In this document: in pieces, positions 16,444 to 24,289 of the stretch
Numbering within the stretch: the stretch's first letter is position 1
Layout of the letters: each line of letters starts with the position of its first letter
Assembly (NCBI RefSeq): GCF_001083785.1
Contig: NZ_LAVL01000015.1
Span: forward strand, 1-64,000
Source: Nonomuraea sp. SBT364
GTDB lineage: Bacteria > Actinomycetota > Actinomycetes > Streptosporangiales > Streptosporangiaceae
Direction of reading: 5' to 3'
Length of the DNA: 64,000 nucleotides
Notes under the pieces: generated by a model
Seen by the model: the letters and a program-made list of their open reading frames with translations, nothing else
What the model was told of the DNA's origin: nothing
The model's database searches: none
Program-made: the position numbers and the translations under genes

Positions 16444-16949
16444 ACGGCGGCCTCCAGTTCCCGTGCCAGCTCGGGAGCGATCTCCCGCAGCCGGGCGAGT
16501 GAGCGGTGCGCGGTGCTCCTGACCGTGCCGACCGAGCAGCCGAGCAGCCGCGCGACCTCGTGGTCCGGCAGGTCCTCGAAGTAGCGCAGCACCAGGACCG
16601 CGCGCTGCCTGGCGGTGAGCCTGGCCAGCGCGCCCCGCAGCACCAGTCGCAGCTCGCTCCGGTGCGTCTGGTCGCGTCCCGGCAGGTCGGGCACCGACTC
16701 CCGGACGACCTCGCCGCGCCGCCCGGCCGTACGCCACCAGCTGATGTTCTGGCGGTACATGATCTGCTTGGCGTAGGCCTCCGGCGCGTCCACCCGCCGC
16801 CAGCGGCCGGCCAGCTTCGCCAGCGCCGCCTGCACCAGGTCCTCCGCCGCGTGCTGGTCCCCGCCGGTGAGCAGGAACCCGAGCCGCATCAGCGCGGGTG
16901 AGCGCGCGGCGACGAACTCGCGGAAGACCCTTTCGTCCTCGGCGTCCAC
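16440..16949 (-). CDS. RNA polymerase sigma factor, SigE/ECF-like family
   Basis: 169 residues with region 2 (FREFVAARSPALMRLGFLLTG, then AEDLVQAALAKLAGRW) and region 4 (LTARQRAVLVLRYFEDLPDHEVARLLGCSVGTVRSTAHRSLARL), the layout of the actinobacterial SigE-family (SIG3-like) ECF factors. GTG 16949 has GGAGGTGA four bases upstream. It is co-translated with the WD40-like membrane protein that probably controls it. No target promoters can be assigned. Confidence 0.88.
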   Translation of the reverse strand: MDAEDERVFREFVAARSPALMRLGFLLTGGDQHAAEDLVQAALAKLAGRWRRVDAPEAYAKQIMYRQNISWWRTAGRRGEVVRESVPDLPGRDQTHRSELRLVLRGALARLTARQRAVLVLRYFEDLPDHEVARLLGCSVGTVRSTAHRSLARLREIAPELARELEAAV

Positions 16950-17089
16950 GTCACCTCCTAGGGATCGTCGTCACCCCCCAGACGCTCCCAGGTGCGTCCC
17001 ACTATGCCTCTTGTGGGAGATTCGTGGGCCTAGCGTGGCATTACCCCGGGTAGTCATGCGCGTACGGCCCGCGTACGAAGGGGAACCAG

Positions 17090-18757
17090 GTGACGATCCA
17101 CAAGCCGTCCGGCAGCGAGCCGCTGACCTCGCCGCTCGCCCCGGTCAAGAGCCATCGCGCCGGGGCGGTGCTGGTCAGATGGATGACGTCGACGGACCAC
17201 AAGGTCATCGGGTACCTCTATCTGATCACCTCGTTCGCGTTCTTCCTGCTGGCCGGGATCATGGCCATGATCATCCGGGCCGAGCTCCTGGAGCCGGATC
17301 TGCAGTTCGTCACCACGCTGCAGTACAACCAGCTGTTCACCATGCACGGCGCGATCATGCTGCTGCTGTTCGCCACCCCGCTGTTCGCCGGGTTCGCCAA
17401 CGTGATCATGCCGTTGCAGATCGGCTCGCCCGACGTCGCCTTTCCCCGGCTCAACATGGTCAGCTACTGGCTGTTCCTGTTCGGCGGGCTGATCGCGGTG
17501 GCCGGGTTCTTCACGCCGAGCGGGGCGGCGGACTTCGGCTGGTTCGCCTACACGCCGCTGTCGTCGTCCACCTACACCCCGCAGGTCGGCGGCGACCTGT
17601 GGATCATGGGACTGGTGCTCAGCGGACTGGGCACGATCCTCGGGTCGGTCAACTTCTTCACCACCATCGTGTGCATGCGGGCGCCCGGCATGACCATGTT
17701 CCGCATGCCGATCTTCACCTGGAACGTGCTGCTGACCAGCATGCTCGTGCTGATGGCGTTCCCGGTGCTGGCGGCGGCCCTGCTGGCGCTGGAGGCCGAC
17801 CGGCGGTTCGGCACGCACATCTACGACCCGCTGAACGGCGGGCCGATCCTGTGGCAGCACCTGTTCTGGTTCTTCGGGCATCCCGAGGTCTACATCATCG
17901 CGCTGCCGTTCTTCGGCATCGTGACCGAGGTGCTGCCGGTGTTCAGCCGTAAGCCGATCTTCGGCTACATCGGGCTGGTGGCCGCCACGATCGCGATCGC
18001 CGGGCTGTCGATGACGGTGTGGGCGCACCACATGTTCCCCACCGGGCAGGTGCTGCTGCCGTTCTTCTCGTTCATGACCTTTTTGATCGCGGTGCCGACG
18101 GGGGTGAAGTTCTTCAACTGGATCGGCACGATGTGGCGGGGGCATCTGTCGTTCGAGACGCCGATGCTGTTCGCGATCGGGTTCCTGGTGACGTTCCTGC
18201 TCGGCGGGCTGACCGGGGTCATCCTGGCGTCGCCGCCGCTCGACTTCCACATCAGCGACACGTACTTCGTGGTGGCGCACTTCCACTACGTGGTGTTCGG
18301 CACCGTGGTGTTCGCGATGTTCTCCGGCTTCTACTTCTGGTGGCCGAAGATGACCGGGCGGATGCTCGACGACCGGCTGGGCAAGGTGCACTTCTGGATG
18401 CTGTTCGTCGGCTTCCACACCACGTTCCTGGTGCAGCACTGGCTCGGCGTGGTCGGGTTCCCGCGCCGGTACGCCGACTACAGCCCGGCCGACGGGTTCA
18501 CCGCGCTCAACCAGATCTCCTCCGCCGGCGCGTTCCTGCTCGGCCTGTCGACGCTGCCGTTCCTCTACAACGTGTGGAAGACCGCGCGGCGGGCGCCGCT
18601 GGTGACCGTGGACGACCCCTGGGGTTACGGCGGCTCGCTGGAGTGGGCGACGTCCTGTCCGCCGCCCCGGCACAACTTCACGTTCATGCCGCCGATCCGC
18701 TCCGAGCGGCCCGCCTTCGACCTGCACTATCCGCACACCTCGCGCGGCGGGGACTGA
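17090..18757 (+). CDS. ctaD: Cytochrome c oxidase subunit I (aa3 type)
   Basis: 555 residues with twelve membrane helices. Haem and copper ligands are visible: [11 protein letters not shown] (low-spin haem His), [10 protein letters not shown] (CuB His and the cross-linked Tyr), VWAHHMF (two CuB His) and [11 protein letters not shown] (both haem His). It catalyses reduction of oxygen with proton pumping in the cytoplasmic membrane. GTG 17090 follows AAGGGGAACCAG. No ctaC, ctaE or qcr genes are adjacent, so this is probably a stand-alone or second copy; partners must be encoded elsewhere. A TTGTGG...TAGCGT pair near 17011-17037 could be its promoter. Confidence 0.93.
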   Translation: MTIHKPSGSEPLTSPLAPVKSHRAGAVLVRWMTSTDHKVIGYLYLITSFAFFLLAGIMAMIIRAELLEPDLQFVTTLQYNQLFTMHGAIMLLLFATPLFAGFANVIMPLQIGSPDVAFPRLNMVSYWLFLFGGLIAVAGFFTPSGAADFGWFAYTPLSSSTYTPQVGGDLWIMGLVLSGLGTILGSVNFFTTIVCMRAPGMTMFRMPIFTWNVLLTSMLVLMAFPVLAAALLALEADRRFGTHIYDPLNGGPILWQHLFWFFGHPEVYIIALPFFGIVTEVLPVFSRKPIFGYIGLVAATIAIAGLSMTVWAHHMFPTGQVLLPFFSFMTFLIAVPTGVKFFNWIGTMWRGHLSFETPMLFAIGFLVTFLLGGLTGVILASPPLDFHISDTYFVVAHFHYVVFGTVVFAMFSGFYFWWPKMTGRMLDDRLGKVHFWMLFVGFHTTFLVQHWLGVVGFPRRYADYSPADGFTALNQISSAGAFLLGLSTLPFLYNVWKTARRAPLVTVDDPWGYGGSLEWATSCPPPRHNFTFMPPIRSERPAFDLHYPHTSRGGD

Positions 18758-18831
18758 CACCTACTTTGGTCACCCCGGCCGATACGGATGACCGATCCCC
18801 GGCCGGGTCCCGCCTGCCTAGCGTTTCGGGC

Positions 18832-19059
18832 ATGCGCAAAAGCATCCAGGTCGCGGGGCTCGTCCTGGCGCTCCAGGGCGTCAGCGGGGCCATCGACCAC
18901 CTCGCCGTACAGCCGTTCTTCGGGATCTTCCTGAACTTCTTCAACCGGGTGATCATCCCGAGGATCGACGTCCTGACCGGTTACGAGCTGTTCGCCAACC
19001 TGGCGCTGGCCGCGTTCGGCGCGGTGCTCGTCATCGCGGCCGACCGGGCGCCCGCCTGA
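18832..19059 (+). CDS. Small membrane protein, 75 aa, unknown
   Basis: Starts MRKSIQVAGLVLALQGVSGA and carries two hydrophobic segments (residues about 6-20 and 50-70) separated by FFGIFLNFFNRVIIPRID. There is no SD, but a TAGCGT element lies seven bases before the ATG, so the mRNA may be leaderless. It lies 74 bp behind the oxidase subunit I gene; a link to it is possible but unsupported. I do not recognise a family. Confidence 0.55.
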   Translation: MRKSIQVAGLVLALQGVSGAIDHLAVQPFFGIFLNFFNRVIIPRIDVLTGYELFANLALAAFGAVLVIAADRAPA

Positions 19060-20454
19060 TCACCGGCACACGGTGCCGGGCGGCGGCAGCGTCAGGTCGG
19101 TCAGGTAGCGATCCGCGTGCGCGATCACGCACGCGTTGCCGGTCAGGTAGAGGCCGTGCCCGGGACCGTCGTACCGGACCGTCGAGGAGCCCGGCACCCG
19201 CAGCGCCAGATCGGCGGTGTCGGCGTAGTCCGTCCAGGTGCCCGCGCCGAGGAACGGCGGCAGCCCGCTCGACGGCAACGGCGACGGCGGGTTGGCCACC
19301 CGGCCGGGCCAGCCGGCGCACCCGAGCCGGTGCCACACCCCCATGTCGGGCAGGTTCGGCGAGAGCCGCCGCCCGATCGCCAGCGCCCCCCGGTAGTCGG
19401 CGTAGCCGGCGAAGCGCAGGCCGTCGGCGCAGTGGGTGGCGTTCATGCCCGTGTAGGAAGGCGGCTTCAGGCTGCCCGACGCCTTGACGTAGTCGGCGAA
19501 TCCGCGCGCGTCCCCCGCCTCCGCCCTGGCCGCGGCGGCCGCGAGCTGCGCCCACCGGGCGTTGCCCGTCCCGGGGTGGACCAGGTTGGGCATCGCGGCG
19601 ATCTGCATGTCGAAGCCGCTGTACCGGACGCGCTCACCGCTGACCGGAACGGGGTCGCGGTCGGCGCGGGCGACCAGCTTCCGCCAGCGCGCCGCCGGGT
19701 CCGGCCCGTGCAGCGCGCAGGACGCGTCGGCGGCGCACCATGCGGCGAACCGGGTGAACTGCTTCTCGTAGGTGGCCGCCCGGTCCCGCATCTCCGCGCG
19801 GGTGTCGCGCAGCTGGTTGACCGCGCCGTCCAGGTACATGGCCCGGACCCGCTCGGGGAAGAGCCTGGCGTACGCCACGGCGGGCACGCCGCCGTAGGAG
19901 GTGGCGATGAAGCTCAGCCGCCGCTCGCCGAGCGCGGCCCGGACGGCGTCGATGTCGCGGGCGAAGGAGGCCGAGTCCAGATGGTCGAAGAGTTCGGGGT
20001 CGTGCCGGCGGCAGCGTTCGGCGCTCGCCCGGTTGGCGACGGCGAGCCGGGCGTAGTCCGCCTTGCCGTCGGGCCGGGTCAGCCACGGGCCCGTGGTGAA
20101 GCACTCCACCGGCAGGCCGCCCGCGCTCGCGTGCGTCCGCGGGGTGAGGCTGACCACGTCGAAACGTCCGCGCAGGTTGTCGAAGCTCTTCACACGGTAT
20201 TTGAGGTCGTCGACCCCGGAACCGCCGGGGCCGCCGGGAACGGCGAACACCGTCCCGGTCCTGGCGCCGGTCGCGGGCAGTTTGGCGATCTGGAGGGTGA
20301 TCCTGCGGCCGTCCGGCCGCGCCCAGTCGACCGGCACGTCCACCGAGGCGCACACCAGGCCGGCGGGCACGTCGTCCCCCGGGCAGGGCGCCCAGCCGGG
20401 GGCGGACGGGACGACGACGAGCGAGCCGAGCAGGAGCGTCGAGGCGAGATACAT
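19060..20454 (-). CDS. Secreted alpha/beta hydrolase, tripeptidyl-aminopeptidase-like
   Basis: 464 residues with a signal peptide (MYLASTLLLGSLVVVPSAPG). The body matches SAV_/TAP-type actinomycete exopeptidases: cap region DVPVDWARPDGRRITLQIAK, oxyanion region VFAVPGGPGGSG, DVVSLTPR, nucleophile elbow IATSYGGVPAVAYA near residue 175 and C-terminal catalytic His in YDGPGHGLYL, followed by the TAP C-terminal domain with Cys residues. The usual elbow is G-x-S-Y-G; here the first Gly is Ala (A-T-S-Y-G), which may alter activity. ATG 20454 has GAGG nine bases upstream. Probably releases peptides outside the cell; substrate unproven. Confidence 0.8.
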   Translation of the reverse strand: MYLASTLLLGSLVVVPSAPGWAPCPGDDVPAGLVCASVDVPVDWARPDGRRITLQIAKLPATGARTGTVFAVPGGPGGSGVDDLKYRVKSFDNLRGRFDVVSLTPRTHASAGGLPVECFTTGPWLTRPDGKADYARLAVANRASAERCRRHDPELFDHLDSASFARDIDAVRAALGERRLSFIATSYGGVPAVAYARLFPERVRAMYLDGAVNQLRDTRAEMRDRAATYEKQFTRFAAWCAADASCALHGPDPAARWRKLVARADRDPVPVSGERVRYSGFDMQIAAMPNLVHPGTGNARWAQLAAAAARAEAGDARGFADYVKASGSLKPPSYTGMNATHCADGLRFAGYADYRGALAIGRRLSPNLPDMGVWHRLGCAGWPGRVANPPSPLPSSGLPPFLGAGTWTDYADTADLALRVPGSSTVRYDGPGHGLYLTGNACVIAHADRYLTDLTLPPPGTVCR

Positions 20455-20524
20455 GCCGCAAGCCTCGCCCGATCCCCGCCCCGCCTCCACCGCGCGGGAA
20501 CGACACCCCGAGGTAGTGCCAGGA

Positions 20525-21079
20525 CTACCGGGCGGCCGGCGCGCGCTCCTCCAGGACGATGGGCGCCGACAGCAGCGCGTGACGCTCCCCCGCGCGACCG
20601 GCCAGCACCGAGACGAACGCGTGCCTGCCGCACTCGGTCGTGTTGGCCACCAGGACCGTGAGCTGGAACAGCCCCTCGCGCAGCAGCTCGGCCCGCACCT
20701 CGACCCGACCGTGCAGCGCCTCCCAGCCGCGCAGCACCGCACCCGCCCGGCCGCTGACGTCGATCAGCCACACGGCCTCCTGGTCGGCCGGGACGTCGAC
20801 CTCCATCACGCTGGGCGCCGTCATCAGCTCACCCAGCGCCACGCCGGACACGGCCACCTCGCGCTCCCGCGACTCCTGCCCCGCCAGGTAGCGGACGCCG
20901 TCGACGGTCAGCTCCGGCGCGAGCTCCAGCTCGTCGCCCCGCGCGCGGGCCACCTCACGGGTCACGACCTGCAGGAACCGTACGCGCACGTCCACCGTGT
21001 CGGCCGGGCCGGCCTCGATCAGGCACTGGGTCCGCGTCTGCCAGGGATGGTCCATCGTCAGCCCCGTCCGGTTCATCAC
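20525..21079 (-). CDS. Conserved hypothetical protein, 184 aa
   Basis: A soluble protein with alternating beta strands (VDVRVRFLQVVTREVARA, ELTVDGVRYLAGQES, RVEVRAELLREGLFQLTVLVANTT) and no signal peptide or membrane segment. The beta-rich pattern suggests a binding or immunoglobulin-like module, but no family is recognised. ATG 21079 is followed by several in-frame ATG codons (also 21055), so the start is uncertain. It is transcribed in the same direction as the upstream metallophosphoesterase gene and the downstream hydrolase gene. Confidence 0.5.
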   Translation of the reverse strand: MMNRTGLTMDHPWQTRTQCLIEAGPADTVDVRVRFLQVVTREVARARGDELELAPELTVDGVRYLAGQESREREVAVSGVALGELMTAPSVMEVDVPADQEAVWLIDVSGRAGAVLRGWEALHGRVEVRAELLREGLFQLTVLVANTTECGRHAFVSVLAGRAGERHALLSAPIVLEERAPAAR

Positions 21080-21123
21080 TGTGTGTAACGGACATACCGC
21101 ACAACGTCATCCGGCAAACCCGG

Positions 21124-21606
21124 TCACGTCACGGGGACGATCTTGGCCTCGACGAGCTCGCCGCCCTCGATGCCGAGCACCCCCACGGTCCCGTACGGCT
21201 GCCGCCGCCGGTCGGTGGGCGAGCCCGGGTTGAAGATGCGGAAACCGCCCTCCGACTCGTCCAGCGGGATGTGCGAATGCCCGAACACCACCAGGTCGGC
21301 AGCCGGGAAGCGGCGGCGCATCCGCCTCAGCCTGCCCTGCGCCGGGCCGCTGTCGTGGATCATCCCGACCCGCAGCCCGGCCAGGTCCAGCTCCAGCGTC
21401 TCCGGCGCCACCACGTCCGGGCCGTCGTTGTTGCCCTTCACGGCGTGGACCGGCGCGTACCCGGCCAACTCGGCCAGCACCGACGGCACGCACACATCCC
21501 CGGCATGCAGGATCGCCCCGGCCCCGCGCAACTGCTCGGCGACGCGCGGCGGGCAGCCCCGCCACCTGCGCGGCGCATGCGTATCAGCCAGCACCACCAC
21601 TTTCAT
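21124..21606 (-). CDS. YfcE/MJ0936-type metallophosphoesterase
   Basis: 160 residues with the complete calcineurin-like motif set: VVVLADTHAPR (D-x-H), ILHAGDVCV (G-D-V), VKGNNDGPD (G-N-N-D), VFGHSHIPL (G-H-S-H) and the terminal IFNPGSPTDRR. It is a small cytoplasmic phosphodiesterase of the YfcE class that binds two metal ions; natural substrates in this class are poorly known. ATG 21606 is preceded by GGGGAT. It stands divergent from the MFS gene. Confidence 0.88.
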   Translation of the reverse strand: MKVVVLADTHAPRRWRGCPPRVAEQLRGAGAILHAGDVCVPSVLAELAGYAPVHAVKGNNDGPDVVAPETLELDLAGLRVGMIHDSGPAQGRLRRMRRRFPAADLVVFGHSHIPLDESEGGFRIFNPGSPTDRRRQPYGTVGVLGIEGGELVEAKIVPVT

Positions 21607-21742
21607 CCCCTCCCCCTACCCAACGGCATCTCCCTCGCCGCCGCGCACCGACACTGTGGGGTTTACGCGGAGCTTAGGCTGCGCGATTAGAATCACCGGC
21701 ATGACCTGGCGACATTGACCTTCGAACGGAAGCCCGTCCCGG

Positions 21743-22903
21743 CTGGCGGGCACTCTTTACCTTTACTCGTTCCTGGATGAGTTCGTCCTCCTCTATCCGG
21801 TCTACACGCTGCTGTTCGCGGAGACCGGGTTGTCGGTGGCCGAGACCACCTCGCTGCTCGTCATCTGGTCGGTCACCGGGCTGCTGCTGGAGGTGCCCTC
21901 GGGGGCCCTGGCGGACGTGTTCTCCAGGCGGTTGCTGCTGTGCGTGGGGCCGCTGCTCGCCGCCACGGGCTTCGCGCTGTGGGTGATCTTCCCCTCCTAC
22001 TGGACGTTCGCCGCCGGGTTCGTGCTGTGGGGCGTGCGCGGCGCGCTCACGTCCGGGTCGCTGGAAGCCCTGGTGTACGAGGAGCTGCAGCGGGTCGGCG
22101 AGGCGGGGCGCTATGCCGGGCTGATGGGCCGGGCCTCCTCGGTGGGGCTGGCCGCGACCGCGTCGGCCATCGGGCTGGCCATCCCGGTATTCGCCGTCGG
22201 CGGCTATCTCGCGGTGGGCGCGGCCAGCGTCGTGGCCTGCGTGCTGTGCTCGGCCGCCGCCCTGGCCTTCGCCGAGCATCGTGCCCCCGCCGCCGATGAC
22301 GGCGACGAAGAAGACGACGAGCCCGGCTACTGGACCGTCCTGAGGAACGGGCTCGCCGAGGCGCGCCGGAACCGGCGGGTGTCGAGGTGGCTGCTCCTGT
22401 CGGCCGCCACGGGGGCGATCTGGGGGGCGCTGGAGGAGTACGTCCCGTACCTCGGCACCGAGATCGGGATGCCCCTTGCCGGGGTCCCCGTGCTCGTCCT
22501 GCTCGTGTGGGCCGCGGCCACGGCAGGCGGGCTGCTCGCCGGGAAGGCCGAGCGCCTGGCGGAGCGCCGGTTGGCGCTGATGTTGCTGGCGGCGGCGCTC
22601 GCGCTGGCGGGCGGCGCGCTGAGCGGGCGGCCGGCCGGGTTCGCGCTGATCGCGCTGGCCTTCGGGGCGTTCCAGCTGGCCGACGTGGTGGCCGACGCGC
22701 GGCTTCAGGAGAGCATCGACGGGCCGAGCCGCGCCACCGTCACCTCCGTCGCGGGACTCGGCCGGGAGGGGGTCACGCTGCTGGTCTACACCGCGTACGG
22801 AACCGCGTCCACGATGGCGGGGCACGGCGTGACGTTCGCCCTGTTCGCGGTGCCGTACGTGATCGTCGCCCTGGCTTGGGGACGCAAGAGCCCGCGCCCC
22901 TGA
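21743..22903 (+). CDS. MFS transporter with an abnormal 5' end
   Basis: A major-facilitator protein of about 390 residues. The first helix (LYLYSFLDEFVLLYPVYTLLF) is followed by the MFS loop motif LEVPSGALADVFSRR, then about ten further helices ending AVPYVIVALAW. The first standard start codon in frame is TTG 21830, but clearly coding sequence extends at least 29 codons upstream. An ATG at 21701 in the same frame, seven bases behind a TAGAAT -10 element, is followed after five codons by TGA (21716). Either a nonsense mutation has hit a leaderless start, or translation begins at CTG 21743. The substrate is unknown. A strong terminator overlaps the stop. Confidence 0.65.
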   Translation: MAGTLYLYSFLDEFVLLYPVYTLLFAETGLSVAETTSLLVIWSVTGLLLEVPSGALADVFSRRLLLCVGPLLAATGFALWVIFPSYWTFAAGFVLWGVRGALTSGSLEALVYEELQRVGEAGRYAGLMGRASSVGLAATASAIGLAIPVFAVGGYLAVGAASVVACVLCSAAALAFAEHRAPAADDGDEEDDEPGYWTVLRNGLAEARRNRRVSRWLLLSAATGAIWGALEEYVPYLGTEIGMPLAGVPVLVLLVWAAATAGGLLAGKAERLAERRLALMLLAAALALAGGALSGRPAGFALIALAFGAFQLADVVADARLQESIDGPSRATVTSVAGLGREGVTLLVYTAYGTASTMAGHGVTFALFAVPYVIVALAWGRKSPRP

Positions 22904-22922
22904 TGGAGGGCAGGGGCGCGGG
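22891..22922. terminator. Bidirectional terminator between convergent genes
   Basis: CCCGCGCCCCTG (22891-22902) pairs perfectly with CAGGGGCGCGGG (22911-22922) over an 8-base loop. The left arm includes the first bases of the MFS stop codon; the convergent phytase-like gene ends at 22940. Confidence 0.7.
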
Positions 22923-22939
22923 CGGTCAGGAAGGCGGCG

Positions 22940-24073
22940 TCAGCAGCCGCGGACGGCGAAGGCGAGGAACTGCGTCACCTCGCGCCCGTCGAAGTTGTCG
23001 TCGGAGCCGGCGACCAGCGTGCACTCGCCGGTGCGCAGCCGGGGGCCCCAGGCGAGGCCCTCCAGGTTCTGCACCTGGCCGGGCAGGCTGCTGAAGTCGT
23101 AGACCAGCCGCTTGCGCACGGGACGGTACGGCCTGCCGTCGGCCAGGCTCCGGCGGGGCAGCACGTCGGTCGCGCCGCGCAGGTCGATCTCGTACAGCTT
23201 GACCCGGTAGTTCACACCCTCGATCCAGGAGCGTTCCAGCGCCAGGTAGCGGTGGTCGTCGATGGCCAGGAGCTCGGAGACCCCGCTGTCGGTCGCGCCG
23301 GTCGGCGGTACGGGCCTGGCCGGGAGCGGGTCGATCGGGTAGGCGTACTGGCCGAGCAGGCGGCCGCCGCGGTTCCAGACCGTGATCCTGGCCGGGGCGC
23401 CGCGCTCGACGGTCGGCGGCCGGCCGTCCTCGTAGCGCGGCCCCTCGGCCACGGCGGCGATCGTGCGCGGGCCGAGGGCCAGGCCCTCGATGCCGAAGTT
23501 GCGCCGGGGGCCGCTCTCGGTCGTGGTCAGCCGCAGGTTGCGCGGCATGGGCAGGGAGCCGAGGTGGCGGCCCTGCCGGTCCATGCGGCGGACGAACAGC
23601 TGGGAGACGGGGATGTCCGGGTTGCGCTCGTCGGGGCGGTCGCCTTCGTGCCCCCAGATCAGGCGGCGGGTGCGCCGGTCGAACCGGATCGTCTCGGGGT
23701 CGGCCGAGCGCGGCTTGCCGTAGCCGGGATAGGGCTCGCCGTCGGGTCCGATGAGCGTCTGGACGCCGGTGACATGGGCGCCGGTGAAGGCGCCGGTGCG
23801 CGGGTTGAAGTCCAGCCGGCCGGTGTAGAAGCGGGCCGGGTTGTAGCGCCACCGGTCGTCGGAGATGAAGTACCAGGTGCCGGTGCGGGGGTCGCGGTCC
23901 AGGCCGGACAGGCCGCCGACGACCGTGCCGGCGAACTCCATCTTGTGCGGCAACTGCTGCTCGCCGAGGAAGCGGGTGACGCGCACCCGTTCGGCGGCCG
24001 CCACCGGCTGCGCGAATCCGATGGCCAGTGCGAAGGCGAGCGTGAACTGCGCTATCCGCCGTGGATACACCAT
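22940..24073 (-). CDS. Secreted phytase-like/esterase-like beta-propeller protein
   Basis: 377 residues. ATG 24073 is preceded by GGGGAA and begins a Sec signal peptide (RIAQFTLAFALAIGFAQPVAAA). The mature protein has the 'esterase-like activity of phytase' pattern: FAGTVVGGLSGLDRDPRTGTWYFISDDR at residues about 55-80, PETIRFDRR, FGIEGLALGP, GVSELLAIDDHRYLALERSW and NLEGLAWGPRL near the end. These are blades of a beta-propeller. Enzymatic activity of such proteins is mostly unproven; a role in phosphate-ester hydrolysis is only suggested by family. The C-terminus ends in a Cys, with another in TGECTLVAGSDDN. Gene stands alone. Confidence 0.8.
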   Translation of the reverse strand: MVYPRRIAQFTLAFALAIGFAQPVAAAERVRVTRFLGEQQLPHKMEFAGTVVGGLSGLDRDPRTGTWYFISDDRWRYNPARFYTGRLDFNPRTGAFTGAHVTGVQTLIGPDGEPYPGYGKPRSADPETIRFDRRTRRLIWGHEGDRPDERNPDIPVSQLFVRRMDRQGRHLGSLPMPRNLRLTTTESGPRRNFGIEGLALGPRTIAAVAEGPRYEDGRPPTVERGAPARITVWNRGGRLLGQYAYPIDPLPARPVPPTGATDSGVSELLAIDDHRYLALERSWIEGVNYRVKLYEIDLRGATDVLPRRSLADGRPYRPVRKRLVYDFSSLPGQVQNLEGLAWGPRLRTGECTLVAGSDDNFDGREVTQFLAFAVRGC

Positions 24074-24289
24074 GTGTTCCCCTGTCCGTGTAGGGCCTGC
24101 GAACCGGGGGACATGAGATCGCGCGTGGCGGCGGAATTCCAGGTAGCGGGGCATTCGAAAGTGCGCGCGCCGGCGAAGGCCGCGATTCACCGGAAATCGA
24201 GGGGTGAAGCGTCAGCGTTGCGGGGTGTGCACCCGGGAACCGCCGCGAGCCTGCCGGTTTCGACGGGTGCTTCCGGGTACGTGCGCGAC

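Noticed and set aside
23252..24289. Upstream open extension of the HAD-ATPase frame
   Set aside because: Antisense to the phytase-like gene for most of its length; the HAD fold begins at 24290 and composition before it is not protein-like. An ATG at 24113 cannot be wholly excluded.
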